From positions 1,922,001 through 1,986,000 of the forward strand of contig NZ_JACYGY010000001.1 of assembly GCF_015221875.1 (NCBI RefSeq): 64,000 nucleotides of DNA. The letters run 5' to 3'. Of the stretch, positions 27,388-36,025 are shown in pieces. The position numbers were made by a program, and so were the translations under genes. The notes under the pieces were generated by a model that was given only the letters and a program-made list of their open reading frames with translations, searched no databases and was not told the DNA's origin. This DNA comes from Dyadobacter subterraneus. GTDB lineage: Bacteria; Bacteroidota; Bacteroidia; Cytophagales; Spirosomataceae. Within the stretch, counting starts at the first letter, position 1. Each line of letters begins with the position of its first letter.

Positions 27388-28080
27388 TCAACTGTAACGG
27401 TCATTTCTCCATGGATAAGCTGTGTTGGAATAGCCTCTTACCTCCCAAAAACCAGGCTTGTTTTTATTTAGGAACTCTATCCTGTTAATCCACTTGGTAC
27501 CTTTCCACGCATACAATTGCGGTGTAATCATGCGTACCGGTCCGCCATGATCACGTTCCAAAGGTTTGTTATCGGCAGAATGCACAAGCAAAACATCATC
27601 TTTTAATGCCTCTTCGATTGAAATATTTGTCGTGTATTTATCGTATCCGTAACAAAGGATATGAGTTGCCGTAGACTTCGGCATCACCAGTGCAGCCAAA
27701 TCCGCAAGTTTCACCCCAACCCAGGGAACATCCATGCGCGACCATGTTGTCACACAGTGAAAATCGCTTACATCAGTTGTTTGGGGCAGGTTCATGAAAT
27801 CCTGCCAGCTCAATTCCAGTGGGGAATCCACTTCTCCGTTTATGGTTAACTTCCACTGCTGATGTGAAATGTCAGGTTTAAATCCCAGGTCTAATACCGG
27901 CCATTTCACTGTTTTTATTTGTCCGATCGGCAGTTTGGGCATACCATGTCTGTTGATTTCACCAGTTCCCATTGGCTTGCTATCCGATACTGAGGGCGTT
28001 TGCAGCATTTTTTCCTCAAACCGCGCCTTAAGTTTCATTCTTGCATCTATGATTTTATCGAGCTTATTTTCTTCGGACAT
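27388..28080 (-). CDS. Sulfite oxidase-like molybdopterin oxidoreductase
   Basis: The 230-residue protein matches the molybdopterin-binding domain of the sulfite oxidase / YedY (MsrP) superfamily. The Mo-ligating Cys is in SDFHCVTTWSRMDVPW, and HGGPVRMITPQLYAWKGTKWINRIEF is the conserved cofactor-binding end. It has no Tat signal and no dimerisation domain, so it belongs to the short cytoplasmic sulfite-oxidase-like group whose substrate is not known. It needs Mo-molybdopterin, as do the hydroxylase genes at 31.7-34.4 kb. Confidence 0.9.
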   Translation of the reverse strand: MSEENKLDKIIDARMKLKARFEEKMLQTPSVSDSKPMGTGEINRHGMPKLPIGQIKTVKWPVLDLGFKPDISHQQWKLTINGEVDSPLELSWQDFMNLPQTTDVSDFHCVTTWSRMDVPWVGVKLADLAALVMPKSTATHILCYGYDKYTTNISIEEALKDDVLLVHSADNKPLERDHGGPVRMITPQLYAWKGTKWINRIEFLNKNKPGFWEVRGYSNTAYPWRNDRYS

Positions 28081-28144
28081 GGGTGTAGCAGTGAAAGTTG
28101 GAGAATATTTAAAGATAATTTTTTAATGTTAAATAAATTTTAAA

Positions 28145-28639
28145 TTATTTCAATTCGTTTAGTAATCCGTTGATATCAAGTGTCCGCGTATACATTTCCA
28201 AAGATCCATCCTCTAATTTTGGCCAGAGCTCCATTGGTCTGTCCCAGTATAACTCCACGCCATTGTTGTCAGGATCATTGAGGTATAAGGCTTCTGAAAC
28301 ACCGTGATCGCTTGCTCCGCTTAATGGATAATGCACATTGCTCAATCTTTGATAAATGGCAGCAAGATCTTTGCGTGTGGGATATAAAATTGCAGTGTGA
28401 AATAAACCAACGCCTTGCTGACTGGCAGGAGGAAATCCTCTGCTATACCAGGTGTTTAGTCCAATGTGATGATGATAGCCGCCGGCAGAAATAAATGCTG
28501 CCTGGTCACCATAGCGCGCCATGATTTCAAAACCCAGAAGTCCGCAGTAAAAATCCAGTGATTTTTCAAGATTTGAAACTTTCAGATGCACGTGACCGAT
28601 ACGCGTTTGGGCAGGCAATGTATATTCTTCGGACGACAT
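28145..28639 (-). CDS. VOC-family (catechol 2,3-dioxygenase-like) protein
   Basis: I place the start at 28639 (MSSEEYTLPAQTRIGHVHLKV) rather than the in-frame Met at 28693, which would add a hydrophobic lead not seen in the family. The roughly 164-residue product has paired beta-alpha-beta-beta-beta modules with candidate metal ligands in GHVHLKVSNLEKSLDFYCGLLGFE, GLFHTAILYP and NGVELYWDRP. It resembles the N-terminal half of CatE-type extradiol dioxygenases or glyoxalase-like proteins. Substrate unknown. Confidence 0.85.
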   Translation of the reverse strand: MSSEEYTLPAQTRIGHVHLKVSNLEKSLDFYCGLLGFEIMARYGDQAAFISAGGYHHHIGLNTWYSRGFPPASQQGVGLFHTAILYPTRKDLAAIYQRLSNVHYPLSGASDHGVSEALYLNDPDNNGVELYWDRPMELWPKLEDGSLEMYTRTLDINGLLNELK

Positions 28640-28768
28640 AAGTATTTGAAAATATTGAGCAACAAGAAATGTAAACCCTAATTTAACAATCAAATTTGAA
28701 CTTTCACCGGTAAAAATCTGCCCGAATATTCTTTGTTAAAAAATCAATTAGATAAAAACACTTTCCTG

Positions 28769-29683
28769 ATGAATCGCAGAGAAGCCCTTACTTCCGTTTT
28801 GGCAGTATCAACAGCCACCGTAATACCAGTGGAAATAAAAAAAGAAAAACAAGGTTCCTTTATATACTCGCTCAACATGAGCACGTTGCGTGGTCATAAA
28901 CTTGGTTTTAAAAAAGAGCTGGAAGTAGCTGCGAAAGCGGGCTATAAATCCGTAGAAATATGGATCAGTACTTTGCAGGATTATCTTAAAACCGGCGGAA
29001 CACTTGCAGAAGCAAAACGTGTTATTGACGATCTTGGATTGAAAGTGGAAGATGCCATCGGTTTTGCTACCTGGATTGTCGACGATCAGGCTGCGCGTTC
29101 CAAAGCTTTAGATCAATTGAAGATGGAAATGGATCAGCTTGCCCAAATTGGTTGTCCAAGAGTTGCTGCACCTCCTATGGGCGCAACTACCGGTGAAATT
29201 CTTGAACTACCTAAAATGGCAGAACGCTATCGCAAAATACTTGAACTGGGGGATCAGACAGGTGTAGTTCCCCATCTCGAACTTTGGGGTTTTTCCAAAA
29301 ATCTCAGCCGGGTTGGAGAGTTGCTTTATGTGGCGGTAGAATCAAACCATCCGTCGGCCAAAGTTTTGATGGATGTATATCATTTGCATAAAGGAGGTTC
29401 GGGAATGGATAGTGTAAAAGATGTGGGAAAACCTTTGATCGAGATTTTTCACATCAATGACTATCCGGCAACTCCGCCAAGAGAAACCATTGTGGATGCT
29501 GACAGAGTATATCCGGGAGATGGAACGGCTCCATTAAAAAAACTACTTCAAACACTTAAAAATCCTGAAAAACCAGTTATTCTTTCCTTTGAAGTTTTTA
29601 ACAAAGATTACTATGCGCAGGATGCTTTGCTGGTAGCGAAAACTGGTTTGGAGAAGATGAAGAAAGTTACTGAGGGAATTTGA
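28769..29683 (+). CDS. Exported sugar phosphate isomerase/epimerase-like TIM barrel
   Basis: The ATG at 28769 gives 304 residues beginning MNRREALTSVLAVSTATV, a twin-Arg style signal; a TTG at 28733 would add 12 residues before it. The body is an AP-endonuclease-2 / xylose isomerase-like barrel: AAKAGYKSVEIWI, a metal Glu in PHLELWGF, the VLMDVYHLHKGG block, IFHINDYP, and a last metal Glu in LSFEVFN. Exported members are common in Bacteroidota, with mostly unknown sugar substrates. Confidence 0.88.
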   Translation: MNRREALTSVLAVSTATVIPVEIKKEKQGSFIYSLNMSTLRGHKLGFKKELEVAAKAGYKSVEIWISTLQDYLKTGGTLAEAKRVIDDLGLKVEDAIGFATWIVDDQAARSKALDQLKMEMDQLAQIGCPRVAAPPMGATTGEILELPKMAERYRKILELGDQTGVVPHLELWGFSKNLSRVGELLYVAVESNHPSAKVLMDVYHLHKGGSGMDSVKDVGKPLIEIFHINDYPATPPRETIVDADRVYPGDGTAPLKKLLQTLKNPEKPVILSFEVFNKDYYAQDALLVAKTGLEKMKKVTEGI

Positions 29684-29713
29684 GGGGAAATTAAGCAAGC
29701 CAGATAAAAGAAA

Positions 29714-29762
29714 ATTGATAAATGGACATTTTATCCGTATATTTGGGTAAAATGTCCATTTA
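29714..29762 (+). promoter_or_regulatory. Autoregulatory operator-promoter of the Xre/RES toxin-antitoxin operon
   Basis: Arms at 29719-29736 (TAAATGGACATTTTATCC) and 29745-29762 (GGGTAAAATGTCCATTTA) are reverse complements at 17 of 18 positions around an 8-nt spacer. A promoter is embedded: ATTG at 29714-29717, a 20-bp gap, and TATATTTG (exact TAnnTTTG) at 29738-29745, mostly in the spacer. The antitoxin ATG begins on the last base of the right arm, so the mRNA leader would be only about ten bases. Confidence 0.8.
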
Positions 29763-30271
29763 TGCAATCATCAATCAAAATTAACAGTAAATCATCCAAA
29801 CTTGGTGAAGACCTGGCCGTAGTCCTTCGAAGGAAAGCGCCGGCAAATGAAATTACGTGGATGATTTTAGGCGGCAAGCAGTTTATGCTAAACGAACCCG
29901 TATCAGGTTTGGATTTTTTAATTGCAAGTGGTAAAGGAGTGCCAAAGCTATCCATTGAAAATCTGGCGAATGTTATGGACGTTCCCATGAAAGACATGGC
30001 AGTATTGTTGAGCCTTTCGTATAAAACCTTGGCGCGCAAAAAAAAGACTGATGTCTTTGGAGATCTTGTTTCATCTTTGTCAATTGAGATAGCCAATACA
30101 ATCGCCAAAGGATTGTCAGTTTTTGAAGATTCGGAAAAACTAAATCGCTGGCTTCACAAAGAGAATAAGGCACTTAATATGCAAAGGCCATTTGATCTTT
30201 TAAACACCCCAACTGGTATCAAGCTAGTAAATCAGATATTGGGTCGTATTGAAGATGGTGTTTATTCTTGA
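29762..30271 (+). CDS. Xre/MbcA/ParS-type antitoxin of a RES toxin
   Basis: The 169-residue protein has an N-terminal DNA-binding region (KLSIENLANVMDVPMKDMAVLLSLSYKTLARKKK) and the C-terminal toxin-binding domain (ANTIAKGLSVFEDSEKLNRWLHKENKALNMQRPFDLLNTPTGIKLVNQILGRIEDGVY), the standard antitoxin partner of RES toxins. It should neutralise the downstream toxin and, as a complex, bind the inverted repeat over its promoter. The toxin gene begins 3 bp after its stop. Confidence 0.93.
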   Translation: MQSSIKINSKSSKLGEDLAVVLRRKAPANEITWMILGGKQFMLNEPVSGLDFLIASGKGVPKLSIENLANVMDVPMKDMAVLLSLSYKTLARKKKTDVFGDLVSSLSIEIANTIAKGLSVFEDSEKLNRWLHKENKALNMQRPFDLLNTPTGIKLVNQILGRIEDGVYS

Positions 30272-30274
30272 TAT

Positions 30275-30730
30275 ATGATTGTATACAGGATTGCAAAAAA
30301 GCGGGAACGTGCTAACGATTTGAGTGGTCAGGGTGCGGCTAACGAAGGAGGAAGATGGAATAGTGAGGGCATTTTTTGTTTATATACAAGTGAGAGTCGT
30401 GCACTGGCTATGTTGGAATTGCTGGTACACGTGGACGAAACAGAATTACCTCCTAACTTATTTGTAATGACTATTGAAGTTGATAGCTCAGCTCCATTCT
30501 GCGAAATAGAGGATAAAGACCTGCCACAAGACTGGCGAATTACAGAAAATCTTGCTTTAAAAGAAAAGGGAGATGAAATTTTTAAAACAAGAAAATACAT
30601 AGGGATTAAGGCTAGAAGTGCCGTAATGCCACAGGAATATAATTTTATTCTTAATCCATTATTTCCAGGATATTACGATTTGGTTAAAGTAATAGCCGTT
30701 GAAGATTATCTTAGGGATACCAGATTGTAG
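30275..30730 (+). CDS. RES-family NAD+ phosphorylase/hydrolase toxin
   Basis: The 151-residue toxin carries the three family residues: the Arg in MIVYRI, the Glu in ALAMLELLVH, and the Ser in RSAVMPQEYNFILNP, plus the GGRWNSEG loop. RES toxins (MbcT, Res) degrade intracellular NAD+ and stop growth. The full length and intact motifs suggest an active toxin. It is the second gene of the operon, directly behind its antitoxin. Confidence 0.93.
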   Translation: MIVYRIAKKRERANDLSGQGAANEGGRWNSEGIFCLYTSESRALAMLELLVHVDETELPPNLFVMTIEVDSSAPFCEIEDKDLPQDWRITENLALKEKGDEIFKTRKYIGIKARSAVMPQEYNFILNPLFPGYYDLVKVIAVEDYLRDTRL

Positions 30731-30740
30731 AAATTAAAAT

Positions 30741-31505
30741 TTAATCCCAAATCCCATTTACCGCAGTCAAAATTACAGGCTTCCCATCTGTTACAATAAT
30801 GCTATGTTCATGTTGCGCAACATATCCGCCTTTGTTTCCCAATAATGTCCAGCCATCTTTTCCTTTTTCAGCAATTGTTGAGGCTGTGGAAATAAAGGTT
30901 TCTATTGCAACGACCGTGTTTTTTCTAAAACGTTGTTTGTTATCGTTATCACACCAGTTAAGGATTTCATGCGGATCTTCGTGCAGACTTCTTCCCACAC
31001 CATGTCCGGCCAGGTTTTTGATTACACGGTAACCAGCCTTTCTCGCTTCGACTTCAATTAGCCGGCCTATATCCGAAACTTTAACACCAGATTTGATACG
31101 ATAGATCGCTTTGTGAAGAATATTCTTCGAGGCATTCACCAGCTTTTGGTGGTTGTTACTATCTTCACCCAAAACAAAAGAGCCGCCATTATCCGACCAA
31201 AATCCGTTAAGCTCAGCTGAAACGTCGACATTGATCAAGTCACCTTCTTTCAATATTTTTCCAGCAGAAGGAATTCCATGGGCAACTTCATGGTTGACGC
31301 AAATACAGGTCCACCCAGGAAATCCATAAGTAAGTTTTGGAGCTGATTTTGCCCCTAATGAATTTAGAATTTCTCCTCCAAAATCATCCAGTTCCTTTGC
31401 GGTCATACCTGGTTTGGCAAAATTCCGCATTTCTTTTAATGTAGTAGCAACTGCCTCACTTATTTTCTGAATTCCTTCTAATTCTGCTGCTGATGAAATT
31501 AACAT
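30741..31505 (-). CDS. map: Type I methionine aminopeptidase
   Basis: The 254-residue enzyme removes N-terminal Met from new proteins. The five metal ligands are recognisable: Asp in NVDVSAELNGFWSDN (two Asp eleven apart), His in GHGVGRSLHEDP, Glu in VAIETFIS and Glu in QHEHSIIV. HEVAHGIP supplies the substrate-binding His. There is no N-terminal zinc-finger extension. It ends 10 bp from the convergent RES toxin gene and is outside its usual ribosomal-protein context, so it may be a second copy. Confidence 0.93.
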   Translation of the reverse strand: MLISSAAELEGIQKISEAVATTLKEMRNFAKPGMTAKELDDFGGEILNSLGAKSAPKLTYGFPGWTCICVNHEVAHGIPSAGKILKEGDLINVDVSAELNGFWSDNGGSFVLGEDSNNHQKLVNASKNILHKAIYRIKSGVKVSDIGRLIEVEARKAGYRVIKNLAGHGVGRSLHEDPHEILNWCDNDNKQRFRKNTVVAIETFISTASTIAEKGKDGWTLLGNKGGYVAQHEHSIIVTDGKPVILTAVNGIWD

Positions 31506-31682
31506 AACGCTGCTTTCCGACTTGATAATTTAATTTTTATTCTTAAAATCCAACACGAAAGCATAGGATTTAGTTTAGCCAGCGAGTTTTCAAGTCAAAA
31601 CGATACTCGGAATCAGGGTTTTATCTTGTCATAATTTTTTACTACTTTTAGATAGCTTTGGACCGATAAAATTCCAATTACT

Positions 31683-32174
31683 ATGGCGATATATAATTTA
31701 ACAGTTAACAGTAAAAAAGTAAAAGTCGACGTGGAAGATGACATGCCTTTGCTTTGGGTAGTCAGAGACGTTGTTGGCTTAAAAGGGACTAAATTTGGAT
31801 GTGGAATGGCACTTTGCGGTGCATGCACGGTTCATCTGGATGGCCAGCCCGCACGTTCTTGCCAAACACCAGTTTCCAGTGTTGGTAAAAACACAAAGAT
31901 AACGACAATTGAAGGGATTGGTGATGTCAAACTGCACGCTATCCAACAAGCCTGGATAGAGGAACAAGTACCGCAATGCGGTTATTGCCAATCAGGACAA
32001 ATTATGTCCGCAGTAGCTCTTCTTAAAACAAATGCAAGTCCGAATGATCAGGATATTGATGCTGCCATGAGTGGAAATTTGTGCAGATGCGGAACGTATG
32101 ACCGTATCCGTAAAGCAATTCACCGTGCCGCGGAAACGATCAAAGTTGAGGAAAAGGGCATCGGGAAAAGATAG
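31683..32174 (+). CDS. [2Fe-2S] subunit of a molybdenum hydroxylase (IorA-like)
   Basis: The 163-residue protein has the two-cluster layout of xanthine dehydrogenase-family small subunits: a plant-ferredoxin-like N-terminal cluster ([17 protein letters not shown], then RSC) and a helical C-terminal cluster ([10 protein letters not shown] and [11 protein letters not shown]). It passes electrons from the Mo site to an acceptor. The large subunit gene follows after 27 bp. It resembles the alpha subunit of isoquinoline 1-oxidoreductase. Confidence 0.94.
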   Translation: MAIYNLTVNSKKVKVDVEDDMPLLWVVRDVVGLKGTKFGCGMALCGACTVHLDGQPARSCQTPVSSVGKNTKITTIEGIGDVKLHAIQQAWIEEQVPQCGYCQSGQIMSAVALLKTNASPNDQDIDAAMSGNLCRCGTYDRIRKAIHRAAETIKVEEKGIGKR

Positions 32175-32201
32175 TTTTTCACAAACAGCAAATTACAGAC
32201 A

Positions 32202-34364
32202 TTGGAAAATATACAAACTTCACGCCGTGATTTCCTGAAAACCACCGGTTTGACTTCTTTGGGGCTGGCTCTGGGTATTTCTGCGTTTTCAAAAGATGCA
32301 GTCGTCAAAAAGATTTATCCGGCAATTTTAAAACTTGAAATCAACCCGTTTATCATTATTGATACGGCCGGAAATATCTCGATTGTCAATCCTCGTCCGG
32401 ATATGGGGCAAGGTTCAACGCAGGCAGTGCCGTCTCTTCTGGCAGAAGAGCTTGAAGTGCGGCTTGACCAGGTAAAAATTATTCAGAGTGACGGAAAAGA
32501 TAAATATGGTAGCCAGACTTCCGGTGGAAGTAGTTCCGTAAGATCCTTATGGGAACCGATCCGCAAGGCTGGCGCTGCTGCCCGTGAAATGCTTACGGAG
32601 ACTGCTGCAAAAAGGTGGAATGTTCCGGTTGCAGAATGTTTGGCAAAAGATGGGACCATTGTCCATAAGCCAACCGGTAAAATTTTCACTTATGGTGAAC
32701 TTGCTGACGAGGCGTCTAAACTTGAAATTCCTAAAAATCCAAAATTAAAAAATCCAAAGGATTTTACAATTTTGGGAAAATACAACAAACGCCTGGATGT
32801 ACCCGAACGCGTAACGGGAAAGGCAATTTATGGAATTGATATCGATATTCCGGGAATGGTTTATGCCAGTATTTTGCACTCGCCTGCGATACACGGGAAA
32901 ATTGTTTCGATCGATGATTCTGAGACGAAAAAGGTCAAAGGCGTTATTAAAGTTTTAAAAACGGAGCGGACAATGCCTCATCGGACTTCCGAAGCTGTTG
33001 CGGTAATTGGTACAAATTACTGGGCAGCATTAAAAGGAAGAAAAGCACTCGTTGTAAAATGGGATAATGCAGATTATGAAAAAACGCTGAGCACAGAAAA
33101 ATACTTTGCAGAAACATATGAAGCTGCAAAAAAAGAAGGAATCAATTTTGAGGAAAAAGGAGATTTCAGCGCGAAATACAGCTCAGCTACAAAGAAACTG
33201 GAATCCAATTATGAAACGCCATTTCTAGCACATGCACCTATTGAGCCCGAAAATGCAGTAGTGCACGTTAAAGATGACGGATCAATAGAAATTTGGGCTC
33301 CGGTTCAGGGACCTGACTGGGCATTGCGCGATGTATGCGCGTACATGAAAGTGGCACCGGAAAAGGTAAAAATCAATGTGACGTTGTTAGGTGGCGCATT
33401 TGGAAGAAAAGCTTATCATGATTTTCTTCTGGAAGCGTGTCATTTGTCAAAGGAATTGAAAAAGCCGGTTAAGGTTGTCTGGACAAGAGAAGATGATATT
33501 TCTCAGGGGCCTTATCGTCCGGGTATGTTGAGTCATATGCAGGGTTTTGTGGAGGATGGCAAAATTGCCGGATATCATCACCATGCCATTGGTGAATCTA
33601 TTGTTAGTCAGGTTTATAAAGGATTAAAACCTGACGAGGCTGATCCATGGCTGAGTGAAGAAATCAGTACAAATAATAATAAATACAATTTTGAAATTGC
33701 TTCCAAAGTAAGCTGGACACACGTAAAAACGGATATTCCTATTGTTTGGTGGCGATCAGTTTATGCTTCAAATTTCGGCTGGGGACAGGAATGTTTTATC
33801 GATGAACTCGCTCATCTGGCTGGAAAAGATCCGGTCAAGGCACGTTTGGAAATCATAAAAGATGAACGTTTCAGAAAAGTTTTGGAAACACTGGCAGAAA
33901 AATCAGCCTGGGGCGAAAAGCTTGCGGAAGGACAAGGAAAAGGAATAGCGGTTTTTAAATCGTTTGATAGTATTTCTGCTACCTGCATTACGGTTACCAA
34001 AAAAGACAACGGAGTTAAAATAGACAAAGTTATCTCAATAATCGATTGTGGCTATTATGTCAATCCGGATAATGTGAAAGCACAAACCGAAGGCAATATC
34101 GTAATGGGTATTACTGCGGCAATAAAAGATGGAATCACATTTACAAATGGGGTTTGTGACCAAAGCAATTTCCATCAATACAACATTATGCGGTTAAACG
34201 AAATGCCTGAAATTGAGATACATATTGTTGACAGCGGTTCAGCGCCGGGTGGAGTAGGAGAGCCGGGACTTCCTCCGATAGCTCCCGCACTTGGTAACGC
34301 AATTTTTGCGGCAACCGGAAAGAGGATGCGAAAACTTCCTTTTGATATTAATAATCTGGTTTAG
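32202..34364 (+). CDS. Molybdopterin-binding large subunit of a molybdenum hydroxylase (IorB-like), Tat-exported
   Basis: The 720-residue protein begins at a TTG (32202); no in-frame ATG exists between the upstream stop and the Tat motif SRRDFLKTTGLTSLGLALGISAF, so this start is well supported. It has the Ald_Xan_dh large-subunit domains with FGRKAYHDF and the catalytic Glu in GGVGEPGLPP near the C-terminus. It is fused in the IorB manner and has no separate FAD subunit beside it. The complex would hydroxylate an aldehyde or N-heterocycle in the periplasm; the small subunit would travel with it through Tat. Confidence 0.93.
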   Translation: MENIQTSRRDFLKTTGLTSLGLALGISAFSKDAVVKKIYPAILKLEINPFIIIDTAGNISIVNPRPDMGQGSTQAVPSLLAEELEVRLDQVKIIQSDGKDKYGSQTSGGSSSVRSLWEPIRKAGAAAREMLTETAAKRWNVPVAECLAKDGTIVHKPTGKIFTYGELADEASKLEIPKNPKLKNPKDFTILGKYNKRLDVPERVTGKAIYGIDIDIPGMVYASILHSPAIHGKIVSIDDSETKKVKGVIKVLKTERTMPHRTSEAVAVIGTNYWAALKGRKALVVKWDNADYEKTLSTEKYFAETYEAAKKEGINFEEKGDFSAKYSSATKKLESNYETPFLAHAPIEPENAVVHVKDDGSIEIWAPVQGPDWALRDVCAYMKVAPEKVKINVTLLGGAFGRKAYHDFLLEACHLSKELKKPVKVVWTREDDISQGPYRPGMLSHMQGFVEDGKIAGYHHHAIGESIVSQVYKGLKPDEADPWLSEEISTNNNKYNFEIASKVSWTHVKTDIPIVWWRSVYASNFGWGQECFIDELAHLAGKDPVKARLEIIKDERFRKVLETLAEKSAWGEKLAEGQGKGIAVFKSFDSISATCITVTKKDNGVKIDKVISIIDCGYYVNPDNVKAQTEGNIVMGITAAIKDGITFTNGVCDQSNFHQYNIMRLNEMPEIEIHIVDSGSAPGGVGEPGLPPIAPALGNAIFAATGKRMRKLPFDINNLV

Positions 34365-34389
34365 AAAAACTGATTATTGACATAAAAAC

Positions 34390-34430
34390 AAAGCGATGCA
34401 GCCCCATCACGACTGCATCGCTTTATTTTT
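34390..34430. terminator. Bidirectional intrinsic terminator
   Basis: A perfect 12-bp stem (AAAGCGATGCAG/CTGCATCGCTTT) with an 11-nt loop is followed by ATTTTT on the plus strand and flanked by an A-rich run that becomes T-rich on the other strand. It separates the converging hydroxylase and haloperoxidase-like genes. Confidence 0.88.
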
Positions 34431-34442
34431 ACATTATTTTAT

Positions 34443-36002
34443 TTATTCCGCACCATCTGTTTTAGCGCGCTGTACTGCATAATTTCCAACTTTATGCCCG
34501 GTAACCAAACCTTGCTCACAGTCAAAACGATAATGGATAAGTCCATAAATCCTTGAAACCGAGGCTTCCACGGCCATGGCATCTATGTTAGCTTTTTCGG
34601 AAGGAAAAATATGTGAAAGAACTTCTGCCGCAGCGCCAGAAAACATCGAGTGCCCGGACGTATAAGACGGGAAGTTAGGCAACCCCACAGAAGTTTTCAC
34701 CTTGCTGTTCATCTGGTTAGGGCGAGGATAGTAGTAATAATATTTCGCATCCCAGCAGCAAATCCCTGCATCCTGAATGGCAGTTCCAACCAAGGCCAAT
34801 GTTCTGGCAGTTCTTACTTCACTAAAATTATTGTCATGAGCCAGGTTAGCAGCCTTACGGTGCCAGTGCCCCGGAGGCGTATAACTTCCTACGCCATCAG
34901 ACCAGTAATTTGCAATCCTGGCTTGTTCTCTTGTCTGGCTTTTTGCGATTGTTAACAGTTCATTCAGGTTTTCTTCAAACTCAGGGCTGCCAATTGCAGG
35001 CGGAGCAATTGGACGAAGTGTAGGTATGGTTGCCGTATTGAAATTCCAGGTAAGAACGCCACCATAAGTAGGAAGCATCGGGGGACGTGCCGGGGATTCC
35101 TGGCTTTTCCATGGCTCGGTTATACCAATTTTTAAAGCATTGGCAATGATATCCGGAACTTTGGCCTGGTTATTAGCCGCACCCATTCCATCCGTCTTGG
35201 CCCTTGCCATTACTTTCGCTGCAACGGCATTTCCCAATGCATTACCCGCTACAATATCACTTTCTACATTCATTCCGGCTAACAAACGGCTGTTTTTATG
35301 TTCGGCCAATTTAGCATCCAGAAAAGGAATTTCACCAGGAAACATCGCTTTCAATATCGTATATGAAGCGGCAGCAACAACGGCGTCTTCCGAAGGATAA
35401 GACGGTAAATCTGAAACCGGAAGAATTGCCTTGATAGAAGCGTCGTTTTTTGATGGTGCCTTACGGTTGAATTTAAATTTGTAATTCCACGCACTGACAA
35501 GCGCATCATACTGGGCAACACTAAGATAAGCCAGTGCACGTGCAGTGTATGGAGGATTTGCAAAAGGGAATTTTGGATCCGCCAATGGATTTGCAGCATC
35601 AGGAACCGGATATTTTCCTTCTGCATTTACAGCCGGTGGACTGTTGTAACGTGCGGCTAGTTCACGGGCAATTTCATTCCAGCGGAAAGCTGCTCCTGCA
35701 CCCCAATAATTTATCTGGTCGCGTTGCTGAGGCGTGACAGAAGCCATCGTTTCTTTCAATTTTGCAATTTCTGCAATGTATTCCGCCGAGGTGGCTGCTT
35801 TGGGCTGGTCCACTGCAACTTCGCTTGATGAAGCCAATATGTAAGGTTTCCATGTACCCGCATTCTCATCAAGGGTAGAAGGATTATTGATGGATGCAGT
35901 TGGCTCATCAACCGTTTTGCTGCATGAGAAAACTGTTAAAGCTAAAAATAAACCTGTTGCAAAAGACGCAGCGCGGCCACGGGAATAAAATATCTTGTTC
36001 AT
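34443..36002 (-). CDS. Vanadium-dependent haloperoxidase-type PAP2 lipoprotein
   Basis: The 519-residue product has a lipobox (TVFSC, Cys27). All vanadate-binding residues are at the spacing of fungal vanadium chloroperoxidase: K420 and R427 (K-x6-R), S449-G450-H451 in TSGHS, and R484 and H490 (R-x5-H). It could therefore bind vanadate and oxidise halides, or act as an acid phosphatase; the two cannot be separated by these motifs alone. It is the last of three reverse-strand genes with an outer-membrane barrel and an unknown protein. Confidence 0.88.
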   Translation of the reverse strand: MNKIFYSRGRAASFATGLFLALTVFSCSKTVDEPTASINNPSTLDENAGTWKPYILASSSEVAVDQPKAATSAEYIAEIAKLKETMASVTPQQRDQINYWGAGAAFRWNEIARELAARYNSPPAVNAEGKYPVPDAANPLADPKFPFANPPYTARALAYLSVAQYDALVSAWNYKFKFNRKAPSKNDASIKAILPVSDLPSYPSEDAVVAAASYTILKAMFPGEIPFLDAKLAEHKNSRLLAGMNVESDIVAGNALGNAVAAKVMARAKTDGMGAANNQAKVPDIIANALKIGITEPWKSQESPARPPMLPTYGGVLTWNFNTATIPTLRPIAPPAIGSPEFEENLNELLTIAKSQTREQARIANYWSDGVGSYTPPGHWHRKAANLAHDNNFSEVRTARTLALVGTAIQDAGICCWDAKYYYYYPRPNQMNSKVKTSVGLPNFPSYTSGHSMFSGAAAEVLSHIFPSEKANIDAMAVEASVSRIYGLIHYRFDCEQGLVTGHKVGNYAVQRAKTDGAE

Positions 36003-36025
36003 GATCTTTTTGTAATGACTGTAAT

